Assembly (NCBI RefSeq): GCF_016623585.1 | Contig: NZ_JAEHFY010000004.1 | Location: forward strand, 143,024-207,023 | Direction: 5' to 3' | DNA from: Pedobacter segetis | GTDB taxonomy: Bacteria > Bacteroidota > Bacteroidia > Sphingobacteriales > Sphingobacteriaceae | DNA length: 64,000 bases | In this document: one piece after another, positions 1-8,991 of the stretch | Numbering within the stretch: position 1 is the first letter of the stretch | Layout: each line of letters opens with the position of its first letter | Made by a program: the position numbers and the translations under genes | Notes under the pieces: model-generated | Told to the model about the DNA's origin: nothing | The model's database searches: none | The model's input: only the letters and a program-made list of their open reading frames with translations

Positions 1-214
1 TACTATTTGGATAGAAATTCAAAGCATCCAAACTCCACTTACCTTCTGCTGCACCAACGTCAAAAATCGTATTTATATCTAGATAATGTTTACGAAACCG
101 CTCGATGCCTTTTGCCATTGCCTCATTTTTGTAAATAGGCATTGGTTTAGCATTATTTTTTCTCGTTATTTGAAGACCAAACAATCCTAAAAAATTTTGT
201 AAAAATGTTTTCAT
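1..214 (-). CDS. FkbM-type methyltransferase, N-terminal fragment
   Basis: An open frame starts with ATG at 214 and runs off the left edge, giving 71 residues. Residues around 50-56 read DVGAAEG, the glycine-rich SAM-binding loop of class I methyltransferases, placed after about 45 leader residues as in FkbM-family proteins of glycan clusters. It follows the glycosyltransferase at 256-1392 on the same strand with a gap of about 40 bases, so it is probably the next gene of the same operon. The catalytic half is outside the window. FkbM is an inference from the short N-terminal match and the context; another class I methyltransferase is possible. Confidence 0.6.
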   Translation of the reverse strand, partial: MKTFLQNFLGLFGLQITRKNNAKPMPIYKNEAMAKGIERFRKHYLDINTIFDVGAAEGKWSLDALNFYPNS

Positions 215-255
215 CTCAGTATTAAATCTTATTAAAGAGACGTTCAATTTTTGTT

Positions 256-1392
256 TTATTCTAATTGAGACAAAATCACCTCATCAATTTTACCGCTATA
301 AACTTCAGATGTGAATTCTAAATTGAAATTCAGTAGTGCGTCGTTTTGCAATTGGTTTACGTATGTTTTATCATTATCTAATTTTAACATCAACACGCTT
401 AGTTCATCAAAACTATCAAAAAGTAATCCTGTTTTATTGTGTTGAATTACCTCGGCATTACCAGCAGAATTATAACCTAAAACAACTTTACCATAACTCA
501 TTGCTTCTGCTGTAGTTCTTCCAAAACCTTCAAATTTTGCTGCTGATATTACTACATCCAATAAGTCATAGATATTTGCTCTTTCTGTTATCCGTCCAGT
601 AAAAATTATATCTTCTTGTAAATTATTTTTCTTAATATATTCGCTTATCATTTGTGAATATTCTTCTGTATCTTCTCCAACCAAATACAATATACTATCA
701 GTTAACTTCATTGATTTAAACCTTTGAAAAGCTTTTATTACTTCTAGCTGTTGCTTATATGGAACCATTAATCCAACAACACCAAAACGTAGCTTTCCGA
801 TAACATTTTTTTTGGGGGTTATATTTCTTAAATTTCGGCTACTTACCACTCCATTATATACAATACTAGTATTGGAGGCATTAAGTTTATAATAACTGCC
901 TATTGCTTTCGAAATAGCAATATTTCTATCGTTTATTTTTAACAAAAGCCTTTGAAATGTGAAACCAAAATCAGGAATAAGGTTATAATCATTAAAGCCA
1001 AATTCTCTTAAATGCCAAACGTGGGGAATTGTTAAAAACTTAGCACAAAAAAAACCATAATAATTCACTGATGAGTTACTGTAAATAATGGAAGGATTGT
1101 ACCTTTTAATTGCTCGATAAAGATGTAACAATATTTTAATCCTTCGAAAAGCATTTATCTTACGTTTAAAATAACTAATGTCGGCGAAGTCTGCATTATG
1201 CTCAAACCAATGGATATGATATTCTATATCCATTTTTTCTAATTCATTCAGCAATAATCCATTTTCAGGAGCTATTACAATAAAATTTTTTAAAGGAATT
1301 TTAGTGTTTTCCAAAAATGCTAATAAAGATATATTAGCTCCATAAAGACTAGAATAATGCGTGATTATTAGAATTTTTTTGTTTTTTGTCAT
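256..1392 (-). CDS. Glycosyltransferase family 4
   Basis: This 378-residue protein has a GT-B layout. The N-terminal half begins KILIITH and carries the usual early loop (YGAN). The C-terminal half carries the GT4 nucleotide-sugar signature EGFGRTTAEAM (about residues 288-298), followed by GNAEVI. These enzymes move a sugar from an activated donor onto a lipid-linked glycan at the inner membrane. Its ATG overlaps the TAA stop of the acyltransferase upstream by one base (TAATG), so translation of the two is probably coupled. The sugar transferred cannot be told from sequence. Confidence 0.85.
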   Translation of the reverse strand: MTKNKKILIITHYSSLYGANISLLAFLENTKIPLKNFIVIAPENGLLLNELEKMDIEYHIHWFEHNADFADISYFKRKINAFRRIKILLHLYRAIKRYNPSIIYSNSSVNYYGFFCAKFLTIPHVWHLREFGFNDYNLIPDFGFTFQRLLLKINDRNIAISKAIGSYYKLNASNTSIVYNGVVSSRNLRNITPKKNVIGKLRFGVVGLMVPYKQQLEVIKAFQRFKSMKLTDSILYLVGEDTEEYSQMISEYIKKNNLQEDIIFTGRITERANIYDLLDVVISAAKFEGFGRTTAEAMSYGKVVLGYNSAGNAEVIQHNKTGLLFDSFDELSVLMLKLDNDKTYVNQLQNDALLNFNLEFTSEVYSGKIDEVILSQLE

Positions 1393-2105
1393 TAATCTAA
1401 GATGTTTTTGAGCTTTTCAATAGTCAAATCACCATCAAACAAATGATAATTCCTTTTAATCCGCTCCTCATCCCAATCCCACCATTTAATGGTTTGCAAA
1501 ACTTTAATTATAGCATCGTCAAATCTATATGAAATTAATTTTGCTGGTGTGCCTCCAAAAATGGCATAATCTGGTACATCTGTATTGACTACACTATTCG
1601 CAGCTATGATGGCTCCATTTCCAATAGTAACCCCTGTTAAAATATTGTTTGCGGCTCCAATCCAAACATCATGACCTATAGTAATGGGTCCCTTGGAAGC
1701 CATGTCCTTATATAAATCCTTTTTAAAGATATGTTTGTGAATATAGTAGGAGGTCATTGTTTTTGACTGATGGTTGACTTCCTGGATCGTTGTGCCCCTT
1801 GCAATAGAACAGAATTTACCAATGGTGATAGGGTGAATAAATGAATGTATTTCAGTGGCGCTGCCGCTGATGCTAGTATTTCTGCCTATTGAAACATTCC
1901 CATAAATGACAGTGTCATGTATCAAGGCATTTCTTCCAACCTTAATCTCACCCCTTAGGTTACTATACTGTACAATAGCTTTTTCATCTACACATTCTGG
2001 ATTAGAAACGTATGAATCTAAAAATCGCGTAGGGACTATTGCTTTTTTTTTAGCTTTTATTTCGATACCAAAATATCTAATGAATCGCTTAATCAGTCTT
2101 TTCAT
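1392..2105 (-). CDS. Hexapeptide-repeat (LbH) O-acyltransferase, CatB-like
   Basis: Residues about 50-190 of 237 are isoleucine/valine-paced hexapeptides (IGRNTS, ITIGHDVWIG, VTIGNGAII), the signature of a left-handed beta-helix trimeric acyltransferase. An Asn-His pair near residue 111-112 and the GGTPAKLI segment near 184-191 match the xenobiotic/CatB-like acetyltransferase subgroup. In this glycan cluster it most likely O- or N-acetylates a sugar of the repeat unit. It lies between a putative transferase and a GT4 gene, all on one strand. The acceptor sugar is unknown. Confidence 0.8.
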   Translation of the reverse strand: MKRLIKRFIRYFGIEIKAKKKAIVPTRFLDSYVSNPECVDEKAIVQYSNLRGEIKVGRNALIHDTVIYGNVSIGRNTSISGSATEIHSFIHPITIGKFCSIARGTTIQEVNHQSKTMTSYYIHKHIFKKDLYKDMASKGPITIGHDVWIGAANNILTGVTIGNGAIIAANSVVNTDVPDYAIFGGTPAKLISYRFDDAIIKVLQTIKWWDWDEERIKRNYHLFDGDLTIEKLKNILD

Positions 2106-2159
2106 GTGAGAAACAGGGTTTTAACTTATTATAGCGGGCTTTGTTGCCAACTACAGAAC

Positions 2160-3641
2160 TTAATTAAGTATTTCCTTTATTTTTCGCTCAATATTTGCTG
2201 TATCAACTAGTATTGGGTCAAATACTTTTAAATGGAAAGGCGATGTTAGGACTTTTTCCAATCCTTCGGTAGAGTTTACATATTTAAAAGCACCCTCTTC
2301 AATATATAGTTTGTAAGCTTCATAACCTTCATCTCCAAAAATAATATTTTGAATACCAAAAGCCTGTGATTCTAATGCAGTACCTGAAAAAGAAGTTAAA
2401 TTGTAATTTACTTCAGAAAAAACCTCATAAAGATTAGCAACATTAGCTTTTTCAACTTCTATTCGGTGTGGGAATTTTTTCTTTAGCATCTTAAGTTTGT
2501 CGTCATCCTTGGGATACCTTGGATGTAACCTAAAATACCATTTATACGTTTTATCATTTTCTATAAATTTTTCTATAAAACTGGGTATCCATATTCCTTG
2601 AAGACATACTAAAATCCCGTCATTTTTTTTCTTAATTTCAGCCGATTTTACTTGAATAGATAAAAATAGATTCCCACCCACAATTATTTTTGGTTTGCTT
2701 TTTAGTTCAAGGAAATTTTTATTTAATGATTTTTCTTCAGTAGCACTCCAAACCCAGAAATAAGATGGAAAGTATGGTTTGCTTATTTTTTCCCATTTTG
2801 AATAGGCAAAATGATTATCAGACTGTGTGCTGTGTTGATACTCTACTAATACAATATTTAATTTTTTTGCGGCTCTACTTAATGCTAAAATAATATTATC
2901 ATAATAACAATAAGTCCAAATAAATTTAGGCTTGATGATTTTTAAGAAAGATTTGTAGCTAGCATAAATAATTGCTTGTTGTAATTGCGTTTCAAAAAGG
3001 ATGTTTTTTAGCGTATTCGCTTCATAAATAGTTGTTTTTGAGGTAAAATCGACAACTATTTCTGCGTTTTTATAGGCTTTTCGATCTTCATGATTAAAGT
3101 AACATTTAATTCTAAACCATAATCTATAAAAATTGATTAAAAGATCTAATAGCTTATAGTCTTCATGTGAAGAATTAAAATCTTTAATTTTATCAATATA
3201 TAAGAAATCATGCTTAATATTATTCTTTTTTAAGTAATCTAAAATAGGGTGTAAGTAAATATTATAAGACTCATTATTTATAATTTTATTATGATGAGCG
3301 TATCCAATTAATAATGCATGTTTTTCTTTTCTAGAACTTCTAAATCTTAAGGGTAAGATTTTAATATAAATTTTCACAAGATTTATAAAATCTTTCAATG
3401 TAACACTATTGGGTTTATAGGAGTTATTTTCAATAGAACTAGTACTTTTTTTTCGAATTCCTAGTAAATGAGTGTTAATGAAATAGCCAGTTTGTATTTT
3501 CAAAACTATCCAAGGATTAAAACCCCAAACTTTTTGTAAGTCATTATATTTTTCTTTAAATAAGTTGTTTAGAAAGAAGATCGTGTCTTTTCTGTCTTTT
3601 ATTCGCATGCGTTTCTCACTAAACAATGAATATTTTCGCAT
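2160..3641 (-). CDS. Putative GT-B-type capsule/LPS glycosyltransferase (candidate nonulosonate transferase)
   Basis: This 493-residue protein is not confidently recognised. The ATG at 3641 lies directly after the neuA stop at 3643-3645 and is preferred; an in-frame ATG at 3671 would overlap neuA by 29 bases. The C-terminal half has an RLHPR segment (about residues 372-376) and an SFSGTALESQAFG segment (about 417-429). That pairing recalls capsule-type and sialyl/polysialyl transferases that use an HP motif and a downstream Ser-rich motif for CMP-activated donors. No membrane segment is evident. Its place next to the CMP-sugar synthetase makes it the best candidate to transfer the nonulosonic acid, but this is inference. 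Confidence 0.55.
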   Translation of the reverse strand: MRKYSLFSEKRMRIKDRKDTIFFLNNLFKEKYNDLQKVWGFNPWIVLKIQTGYFINTHLLGIRKKSTSSIENNSYKPNSVTLKDFINLVKIYIKILPLRFRSSRKEKHALLIGYAHHNKIINNESYNIYLHPILDYLKKNNIKHDFLYIDKIKDFNSSHEDYKLLDLLINFYRLWFRIKCYFNHEDRKAYKNAEIVVDFTSKTTIYEANTLKNILFETQLQQAIIYASYKSFLKIIKPKFIWTYCYYDNIILALSRAAKKLNIVLVEYQHSTQSDNHFAYSKWEKISKPYFPSYFWVWSATEEKSLNKNFLELKSKPKIIVGGNLFLSIQVKSAEIKKKNDGILVCLQGIWIPSFIEKFIENDKTYKWYFRLHPRYPKDDDKLKMLKKKFPHRIEVEKANVANLYEVFSEVNYNLTSFSGTALESQAFGIQNIIFGDEGYEAYKLYIEEGAFKYVNSTEGLEKVLTSPFHLKVFDPILVDTANIERKIKEILN

Positions 3642-3642
3642 G

Positions 3643-4323
3643 TTATTTTTTCTGGAGTAAAAACTCAGCAAATTCCCAGTCTAATGGGGTATCCAGATCT
3701 ATAGAATTGGCTTCTTCCATTTCGTATTTAATTACCCTTTCAAATTGTAAATGGCTTCTTTTTTTAAGCGCTTTTGCATTGATAATGTATATCGCTCCAT
3801 TATATTGCCATACTTTCGGGCACTCTTGTCTTGAATTAAATTGCCCACTTTTGGACTTCACTAAAAATCCTTTTGAATCATCTTCAAAGAGTACAAAATA
3901 AGGGTTTGCTGCCGTCTCAAAAACAGAAACCACCATTTCAATTGCTGGCTGGTAAAGTGCCAAAGCTTCTTCTAAATGTGTCGCAGTTCTAAAAGGCGAG
4001 GTAGGTTGCATTAAGATGATAGTATCGTATGCTCCTTGAATATTTTCATAATGATGTAAGGCATGTAGTAAAACATCATAAGTACTGGAATGATCAGTGG
4101 CAAGGCTTAAAGGTCTTTTAAATGGTACTTTTAAGCCAATTTCTTCTACAACTTTTATGATAAACTCATCTTCTGTGGAAACACAAATATCCTCATCGTT
4201 AAATAGGGTTCTTGCAACTTCTATGGTATAATGTATCAAAGGTTTTCCATTTAACAATTTTATGTTTTTATGGGGAATGCCTTTACTCCCTCCTCTGGCG
4301 GGGATTACCACTAAACTTCTCAA
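3643..4323 (-). CDS. neuA: CMP-nonulosonate cytidylyltransferase (NeuA/LegF/PseF family)
   Basis: This 226-residue protein opens with the nucleotide-binding motif ARGGSKGIPHKN (residues 9-20). It also has QPTSPFR (106-112) and an acidic metal-binding segment DLDTPLDWEFAE (209-220), the standard set of the acylneuraminate cytidylyltransferases. It should couple CTP to a free nonulosonic acid to give the CMP-activated donor. The start codon is TTG at 4323-4321, overlapping the upstream TGA stop as TTGA, so translational coupling is likely and no nearby ATG exists. Which nonulosonic acid (sialic, legionaminic or pseudaminic type) is used cannot be decided from this gene. Confidence 0.88.
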   Translation of the reverse strand: MRSLVVIPARGGSKGIPHKNIKLLNGKPLIHYTIEVARTLFNDEDICVSTEDEFIIKVVEEIGLKVPFKRPLSLATDHSSTYDVLLHALHHYENIQGAYDTIILMQPTSPFRTATHLEEALALYQPAIEMVVSVFETAANPYFVLFEDDSKGFLVKSKSGQFNSRQECPKVWQYNGAIYIINAKALKKRSHLQFERVIKYEMEEANSIDLDTPLDWEFAEFLLQKK

Positions 4324-5786
4324 TTTTCTATTTGATTAAAGGCTATCGTTGTAAAAGCTGTAGCGATGGCGGCGGTTACATTTTCTAATTCTTCCATCGT
4401 AATATCTGCATAAGAAGGTAAGCTTAAACCCGTTTCTGAGATATAAATACTATTTTTTAAGTCTTCTTTACGACCGTATTTTGCATAAATAGGCATGCTA
4501 TGCATGGGGTAAAAAGTAGGTCGTGTTTCAATGCCATTTTTTGCCAAACGTTCAGCAAGTTCTTCTCTATTAAATTTAGAGCTTTCTTTAATCAGGAAAG
4601 TATACAGCCAATAACTATTAGTAGTATGATCTTTTTCACCATGTAATTGTAAGCTTGGATATTTACGAAGGGCTTGGTCATAAAATTGTGCAATTTTTCT
4701 TTTATGATATACAATATCATCTACTCTTTCCATTTGTGCAACGCCTACAGCTGCTTGCATATTGGTCATCCTATAGTTAAAGCCAATCATATCATGCCAA
4801 TAGCGTTTATTCTTACTCATACCATGATCTCTTAAGATGGCTGCTCTTTCATAAACTGCTTTATCTTTAAAAAGCAACATTCCACCCTCGCCAGTTGTGA
4901 TGGTTTTATTACCGAAAAAGCTAAAAGAAGAGACATCTCCAAAACTCCCAATAGGTTGATCATGATAGGTACTTCCTAAAGCTTCTGCGCTATCTTCAAT
5001 AACAAAAAGTTGATGTTCGTTAGCAATCTCCATAATAACGTCCATGTCAGCCGCATGACCGTAGATATGCACTGGCATTATAGCTTTTGTTTTTGGAGTA
5101 ATGGCTTTTTTAATGCAAATGGGGTCTATGGTCCAGCTCGTCAGGTCAACATCAACAATCACGGGTACTGCGCCAGTATATAAAATAGCATTAATGGTAG
5201 CTGCAAAAGTAAAATCTGGAATAATTACTTCATCTCCTGCTCCAATACCTAAACTAACCAATGCTAAGTGTAAAGAGGTGGTGCCATTACTTACAGCTAG
5301 TGCATAAGGCATTTGACAGTATTTGGTGAAAGCCTCTTCAAATCTTTTGACATAACTACCCTGCGAAGATATCCAACCACTAGTGATGCAATCACTAACA
5401 TAAGCTAACTCATTCCCGCTCAATTGAGGTTGCATAATAGGGATTCGCTTGGTCCTGAATTTATTAGCAAAATCAACCAGTCTTCCATCCTGGTCAACCA
5501 GTGGAATATGTTTAATTTTTTGATTGAGATTCCCATTGATAATGTCTGTGTGCGTATCAAAAGGAAGAACTGTAAAGTTCCTATTCATAATGTATTCAAC
5601 ACCATCTTGTAGTTTAGTGCCGTTTAAGAAAGCTCTTCTCAAATCACCATCAGTAAGAATACCTACAGGCCTTTGGAATTCATCAACAATGAAACAGATC
5701 CCTTGTGCATTTTGGTCAATAACTTTTAATGCATTCTGTACAGTTGAGTTTACAGGTAATAAAAAATGCTCCAGACTAGTATTCAT
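4320..5786 (-). CDS. CBS-domain pair fused to a DegT/DnrJ/EryC1/StrS sugar aminotransferase
   Basis: This 488-residue fusion has two CBS repeats in the first 115 or so residues (GILTDGDLRRAFL and HIPLVDQDGRLVDF are typical). A complete PLP-dependent sugar aminotransferase follows from about residue 120. The cofactor Lys is in FFGNKTITTGEGG (Lys294) and the pyridoxal-contacting Asp in EDSAEALG (Asp265). The enzyme should put the 4-amino group on a keto-deoxy sugar, the LegC/PseC step of nonulosonate pathways. CBS pairs usually bind adenine nucleotides, so allosteric control by energy charge or a nucleotide is an inference. The ATG at 5786 overlaps the TIM-barrel gene by 11 bases. Confidence 0.85.
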   Translation of the reverse strand: MNTSLEHFLLPVNSTVQNALKVIDQNAQGICFIVDEFQRPVGILTDGDLRRAFLNGTKLQDGVEYIMNRNFTVLPFDTHTDIINGNLNQKIKHIPLVDQDGRLVDFANKFRTKRIPIMQPQLSGNELAYVSDCITSGWISSQGSYVKRFEEAFTKYCQMPYALAVSNGTTSLHLALVSLGIGAGDEVIIPDFTFAATINAILYTGAVPVIVDVDLTSWTIDPICIKKAITPKTKAIMPVHIYGHAADMDVIMEIANEHQLFVIEDSAEALGSTYHDQPIGSFGDVSSFSFFGNKTITTGEGGMLLFKDKAVYERAAILRDHGMSKNKRYWHDMIGFNYRMTNMQAAVGVAQMERVDDIVYHKRKIAQFYDQALRKYPSLQLHGEKDHTTNSYWLYTFLIKESSKFNREELAERLAKNGIETRPTFYPMHSMPIYAKYGRKEDLKNSIYISETGLSLPSYADITMEELENVTAAIATAFTTIAFNQIEN

Positions 5787-6642
5787 ATGTTAAGAATTTT
5801 TCCAATAGTGCAATTTGTTTTTTTTTCATTTGAAGATTGATGTTTTTCACTTCCACCACGTGTGGCATGTTAGGCAGCGCACTTAATAAATTTCTGCACC
5901 AATAGTCATCTGTAAATGGGTCATTACTATCTGTTAAACCATCATTGTCACTGTGATGCATGGCCTTGATATAGGGTAGGATGTCCCGCATTTCATTCTC
6001 TGCATTTAATGATAGCGTTTCACAAGAGACTTTTAAGTGTGCAGTATCCAGTAAAAGGCCAAATAAGGGGTCTTGAATAGTAGTAAAAAGTTCAATTATT
6101 TCTGTTGCCTCGCAACAAAATAGCGGATTTTGTAATTGCTCATTGGTATTAAATTTTGCAAGAACATTATTTTCAATTAAAAAAGGAACATTTAAAGTTT
6201 GGGCATCAGCTAATACTTCAATGATGGAGGATAAGAAGAGTTGCCAATGTTTTGCTCTATCATATTCATGTACCGTCAGCAATTGTTTCCCTAAAAAATT
6301 AGGGTCAGGATCAATACAAAAGCCAGCATGTGCAGCATAAAAAGGACTATTTGCTGCCTTAGCCAAACGTAAACCATTTTTACACATTTGGATGGATTTA
6401 AGCCTTAGGTCATGATTTTTACTTGCCAAATTCAATACAAATGGTGCTGATGGTGCAGGGAAATAATTATGAGGTAATCGTTTTAGGTCACTACTTAAAA
6501 AAGCTTCTTCCATGGAAGGATCAAAGTCTAAACCAGAACTAAATTCTAAATTAAATGCTTGTGCGGTGGCCGCTGCAATAATATCATGAATGTTGCGCTC
6601 ATGAAAAGCTACGCTACTTAAATAGATAGTGGTTACATTCAT
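5776..6642 (-). CDS. Sugar isomerase/epimerase-like TIM-barrel protein
   Basis: This 288-residue protein has the AP-endonuclease-2/xylose-isomerase barrel pattern with metal-ligand-like segments: HAGFC near residue 105, FLIENN near 153, LLLDTAHLK near 197, MHHSDN near 229, and VVEVKN near the end. The Glu-Asp-His-Glu order is that expected for a divalent metal site. It overlaps the genes on both sides and sits in the middle of the nonulosonate operon, so it very probably acts on an intermediate of that sugar. The reaction is unknown; replacing the missing NeuC-type hydrolysing epimerase is one possibility. Confidence 0.65.
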   Translation of the reverse strand: MNVTTIYLSSVAFHERNIHDIIAAATAQAFNLEFSSGLDFDPSMEEAFLSSDLKRLPHNYFPAPSAPFVLNLASKNHDLRLKSIQMCKNGLRLAKAANSPFYAAHAGFCIDPDPNFLGKQLLTVHEYDRAKHWQLFLSSIIEVLADAQTLNVPFLIENNVLAKFNTNEQLQNPLFCCEATEIIELFTTIQDPLFGLLLDTAHLKVSCETLSLNAENEMRDILPYIKAMHHSDNDGLTDSNDPFTDDYWCRNLLSALPNMPHVVEVKNINLQMKKKQIALLEKFLTYEY

Positions 6643-7085
6643 TCGTTTTTTAGATAAACCATTTTTAATACTGACGGTGAAATCATTCCTAAAGATACAA
6701 AGTTGTATTTTTTATAAAGCGCAATGGCTTTGCTGTTTTCAACATCTACGCTTAAATGAATAGGGGCATAGTTCATTTTATCCACTTCCGCTATTAAATG
6801 TTCCATGATTAATTTACCAATACCTTTCCCAGTTTCAGTTTCTATAACAGCAATGCCCAGCCAGATGAATTCATTCTCTTTATCTAGATGGCCATAGGCT
6901 ACCGGTGAACCGTCATTAAGCATTAAAATAGTGTGTAAATGTTGTTTAATGATGGTTAATGGTCGGTGGTCATAATACCTGAAAGATTTTAAAGACTTTC
7001 CGGCTTTGGCAATAAATTCTTTTAAAAGAATTAAATCATGATTGTTTTGAGAGGATATTGATTTTAACGTTAAGGCCACTACCAA
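6639..7085 (-). CDS. GNAT-family N-acetyltransferase
   Basis: This 148-residue protein is a single GNAT domain. The acetyl-CoA pyrophosphate loop is ETGKGIGKLIM (about residues 84-94) and the terminal helix/strand includes NSKAIALYKKYNFV (about 122-135). It probably acetylates the 4-amino (or 2-amino) sugar made by the neighbouring aminotransferase, the role of PseH/LegH. No ATG is available near the N-terminus: the frame begins with TTG at 7085, and a GTG at 7079 overlaps the neuB stop as TAGTG. Either start could be used. It overlaps the TIM-barrel gene by four bases. Confidence 0.8.
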   Translation of the reverse strand: MVVALTLKSISSQNNHDLILLKEFIAKAGKSLKSFRYYDHRPLTIIKQHLHTILMLNDGSPVAYGHLDKENEFIWLGIAVIETETGKGIGKLIMEHLIAEVDKMNYAPIHLSVDVENSKAIALYKKYNFVSLGMISPSVLKMVYLKNE

Positions 7086-8092
7086 TTAATTGAATCTAAT
7101 TGAATCGGCTGGTCCTTTACCATCTTTTGTTTAATAGATTTGCCTATTACCAAATCCAGATAGCTGGTATCTAAGCCATTGAAAGGTCTTTTGAAACCTA
7201 TTAATTTTTCTTCCAAAATACTTCCTGCTTTCAAGTCCTGTAAAACCACCAAACTTCTTTTCATGCCAAAGCTATTGGCATGCTCTGCTGCCGTTGGTCT
7301 TTTTATTCCATCCCCTAAAGAAAGTTCAATTTGTCTGACTCCATATACCAGTTCCTTAAATTCACTGGGCTCAAGGGAACTGGAATGATCAGGTCCTTGC
7401 ATATTTTTATCAAGAGTGAAATGCTTTTCAATCACTTTTGCCCCAAGCGCTACTGCTGCATAACAGGCGTAATTTTCAGGAACATGATCTGAGTATCCAA
7501 TATCAACTTTACAGGCATTTTGCATACTCAGCATTGCGTGTAGGTTCGCATCGCCTATCAACGAAGGATAGTTGGTAGTACATTGCAAAACACATATTTT
7601 TTGATTTCCAGTGGCTCTTATTGTTTCTACCGCATTAAAAACATTAGCCATATTCCCCATACCAGTAGATAAGTATATTTTTTTTTGAGTATTAGCCACA
7701 TATTTTATAAAAGGCAACTCAGTTAATTGCCCGGACGCAATCTTATACATAGAGACATTTATATTTTCTAGAAAATCCACATCTTCCTTATTGTAGGGTG
7801 TGGAAAGAAAATCCACATTCTCATTTTGGCATACCTCCAATAGGGTATGATAATCTGTTAAAGAAAGCTCTAACTTTTTTAACATCTCATACTGCGTCTC
7901 TTCTTTGCTGGTGACCTTTAACTGATAATTAGCTTTAGGAGAGGTTTGCGTGACGATTTGAGAGGCTTTGAAAGTTTGAAATTTTACACATTGTGCTCCA
8001 GCTTCCTTAGCTGCTTTAATTGAATTAATAGCGATACGGAGATCTCCATTGTGGTTAACACCTATTTCGGCAATTATATAAGTTGGCTTCAT
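7079..8092 (-). CDS. neuB: Nonulosonate synthase (NeuB/LegI family)
   Basis: This 337-residue protein has the two-domain form of sialic/legionaminic acid synthases. The PEP-dependent TIM barrel opens with IIAEIGVNHNGD, continues with VKFQTFKA and STGMGN, and contains EKHFTLDK with PDHSSSLEP. It is followed by a C-terminal SAF antifreeze-like domain (about residues 285-337). It condenses PEP with a six-carbon amino sugar to make a nine-carbon nonulosonic acid. The ATG at 8092 overlaps the methyltransferase stop as ATGA. The substrate class is not fixed; the QTFKASQIVT segment leans towards the legionaminic-type branch. Confidence 0.9.
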   Translation of the reverse strand: MKPTYIIAEIGVNHNGDLRIAINSIKAAKEAGAQCVKFQTFKASQIVTQTSPKANYQLKVTSKEETQYEMLKKLELSLTDYHTLLEVCQNENVDFLSTPYNKEDVDFLENINVSMYKIASGQLTELPFIKYVANTQKKIYLSTGMGNMANVFNAVETIRATGNQKICVLQCTTNYPSLIGDANLHAMLSMQNACKVDIGYSDHVPENYACYAAVALGAKVIEKHFTLDKNMQGPDHSSSLEPSEFKELVYGVRQIELSLGDGIKRPTAAEHANSFGMKRSLVVLQDLKAGSILEEKLIGFKRPFNGLDTSYLDLVIGKSIKQKMVKDQPIQLDSINW

Positions 8093-8991
8093 TTTATTTT
8101 TCTGGTTATGGAAATTAATTTAGCTTTTAGATAAGCTAAAGTTTTGCCCGACCCTTTTTCTTTTGTATACGTTGAAGAAATAATTTTAAGTTGTTTCTTG
8201 TAAGCATTTATGAATGTAGTCGGTCTCTCCGTATCTCCCTGTTTAGCGATCACATATAATTCGCCATTTAGATTGTCTTTTAACTCCACTACCTTTAAAC
8301 CTGCTTTATAAAGTAAATTATGAATGGTGTCTTTATTAAAGTAGGCAGTATGCACTGCTCTAAAATAGTAACTGTTTAACGGAGATAGGGGATGATAAGC
8401 ATCAGGTATGGCTATATAGAGTAGACCATCTTTTGTTAAAGTAGAAGATATTTTTTTTAATGAGTTTAACGGGTCCAAGAGATGTTCTAAAACATGTCTC
8501 ATAATAATTAAATCAAATTTGTTTTTAGACGATTCATTCCAGTTATTGTCCACGGTAGGTGATATAACCTTAATATTCTTGGTTGTCAAAAAATCAATAC
8601 AAACACTGGAGGGCTCTATAGCATAATAGTTTGCTTGCTTAAACCGATTATTTTTAAAATATAAAAGAATATCTCCGAAGCCAGATCCTATATCTAATAT
8701 GTTTTCAAATACTTGATCTTCTCTAAATTCATATAATCGGTTTGCGACCAATTGTGGTAATCTGTTATCTTTTTGTTTGTCAGAAGATGTGCGGGGGTAA
8801 TAATTCTCATATTCAGAGACATAAAATTGATGGTAGCGATTTGGTGTCCACCTAGGGTTTAAATACATCAATCCACATTCTTTACAAATCACCACATGAG
8901 TAGGAATCGCAAACTGTCCTATCTCAGTGATTTTTGTTTTTCTCTCAGAATGACAGTAGAGACATTTAATTCTTTCAAATTCAATCTTCAT
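8089..8991 (-). CDS. Class I SAM-dependent methyltransferase with N-terminal zinc ribbon
   Basis: Read from the ATG at 8991, this 300-residue protein begins with two CxxC pairs (Cys10/13 and Cys36/39), a zinc ribbon common in sugar C- or O-methyltransferases of polysaccharide clusters. A Rossmann SAM site (ILDIGSGFGD near residue 99) and the RHVLEHLLDP helix of Methyltransf_11/23 proteins follow. The 8991 start gives an ATGA overlap with the wzt stop and is preferred over an upstream ATG at 9015. It probably methylates a sugar of the exported glycan. The acceptor is unknown. Confidence 0.82.
   Translation of the reverse strand: MKIEFERIKCLYCHSERKTKITEIGQFAIPTHVVICKECGLMYLNPRWTPNRYHQFYVSEYENYYPRTSSDKQKDNRLPQLVANRLYEFREDQVFENILDIGSGFGDILLYFKNNRFKQANYYAIEPSSVCIDFLTTKNIKVISPTVDNNWNESSKNKFDLIIMRHVLEHLLDPLNSLKKISSTLTKDGLLYIAIPDAYHPLSPLNSYYFRAVHTAYFNKDTIHNLLYKAGLKVVELKDNLNGELYVIAKQGDTERPTTFINAYKKQLKIISSTYTKEKGSGKTLAYLKAKLISITRKIK

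Noticed and set aside
1906..2109. Plus-strand ORF of 67 codons
   Set aside because: It is a shadow of the hexapeptide acyltransferase on the minus strand, whose motifs are clear.
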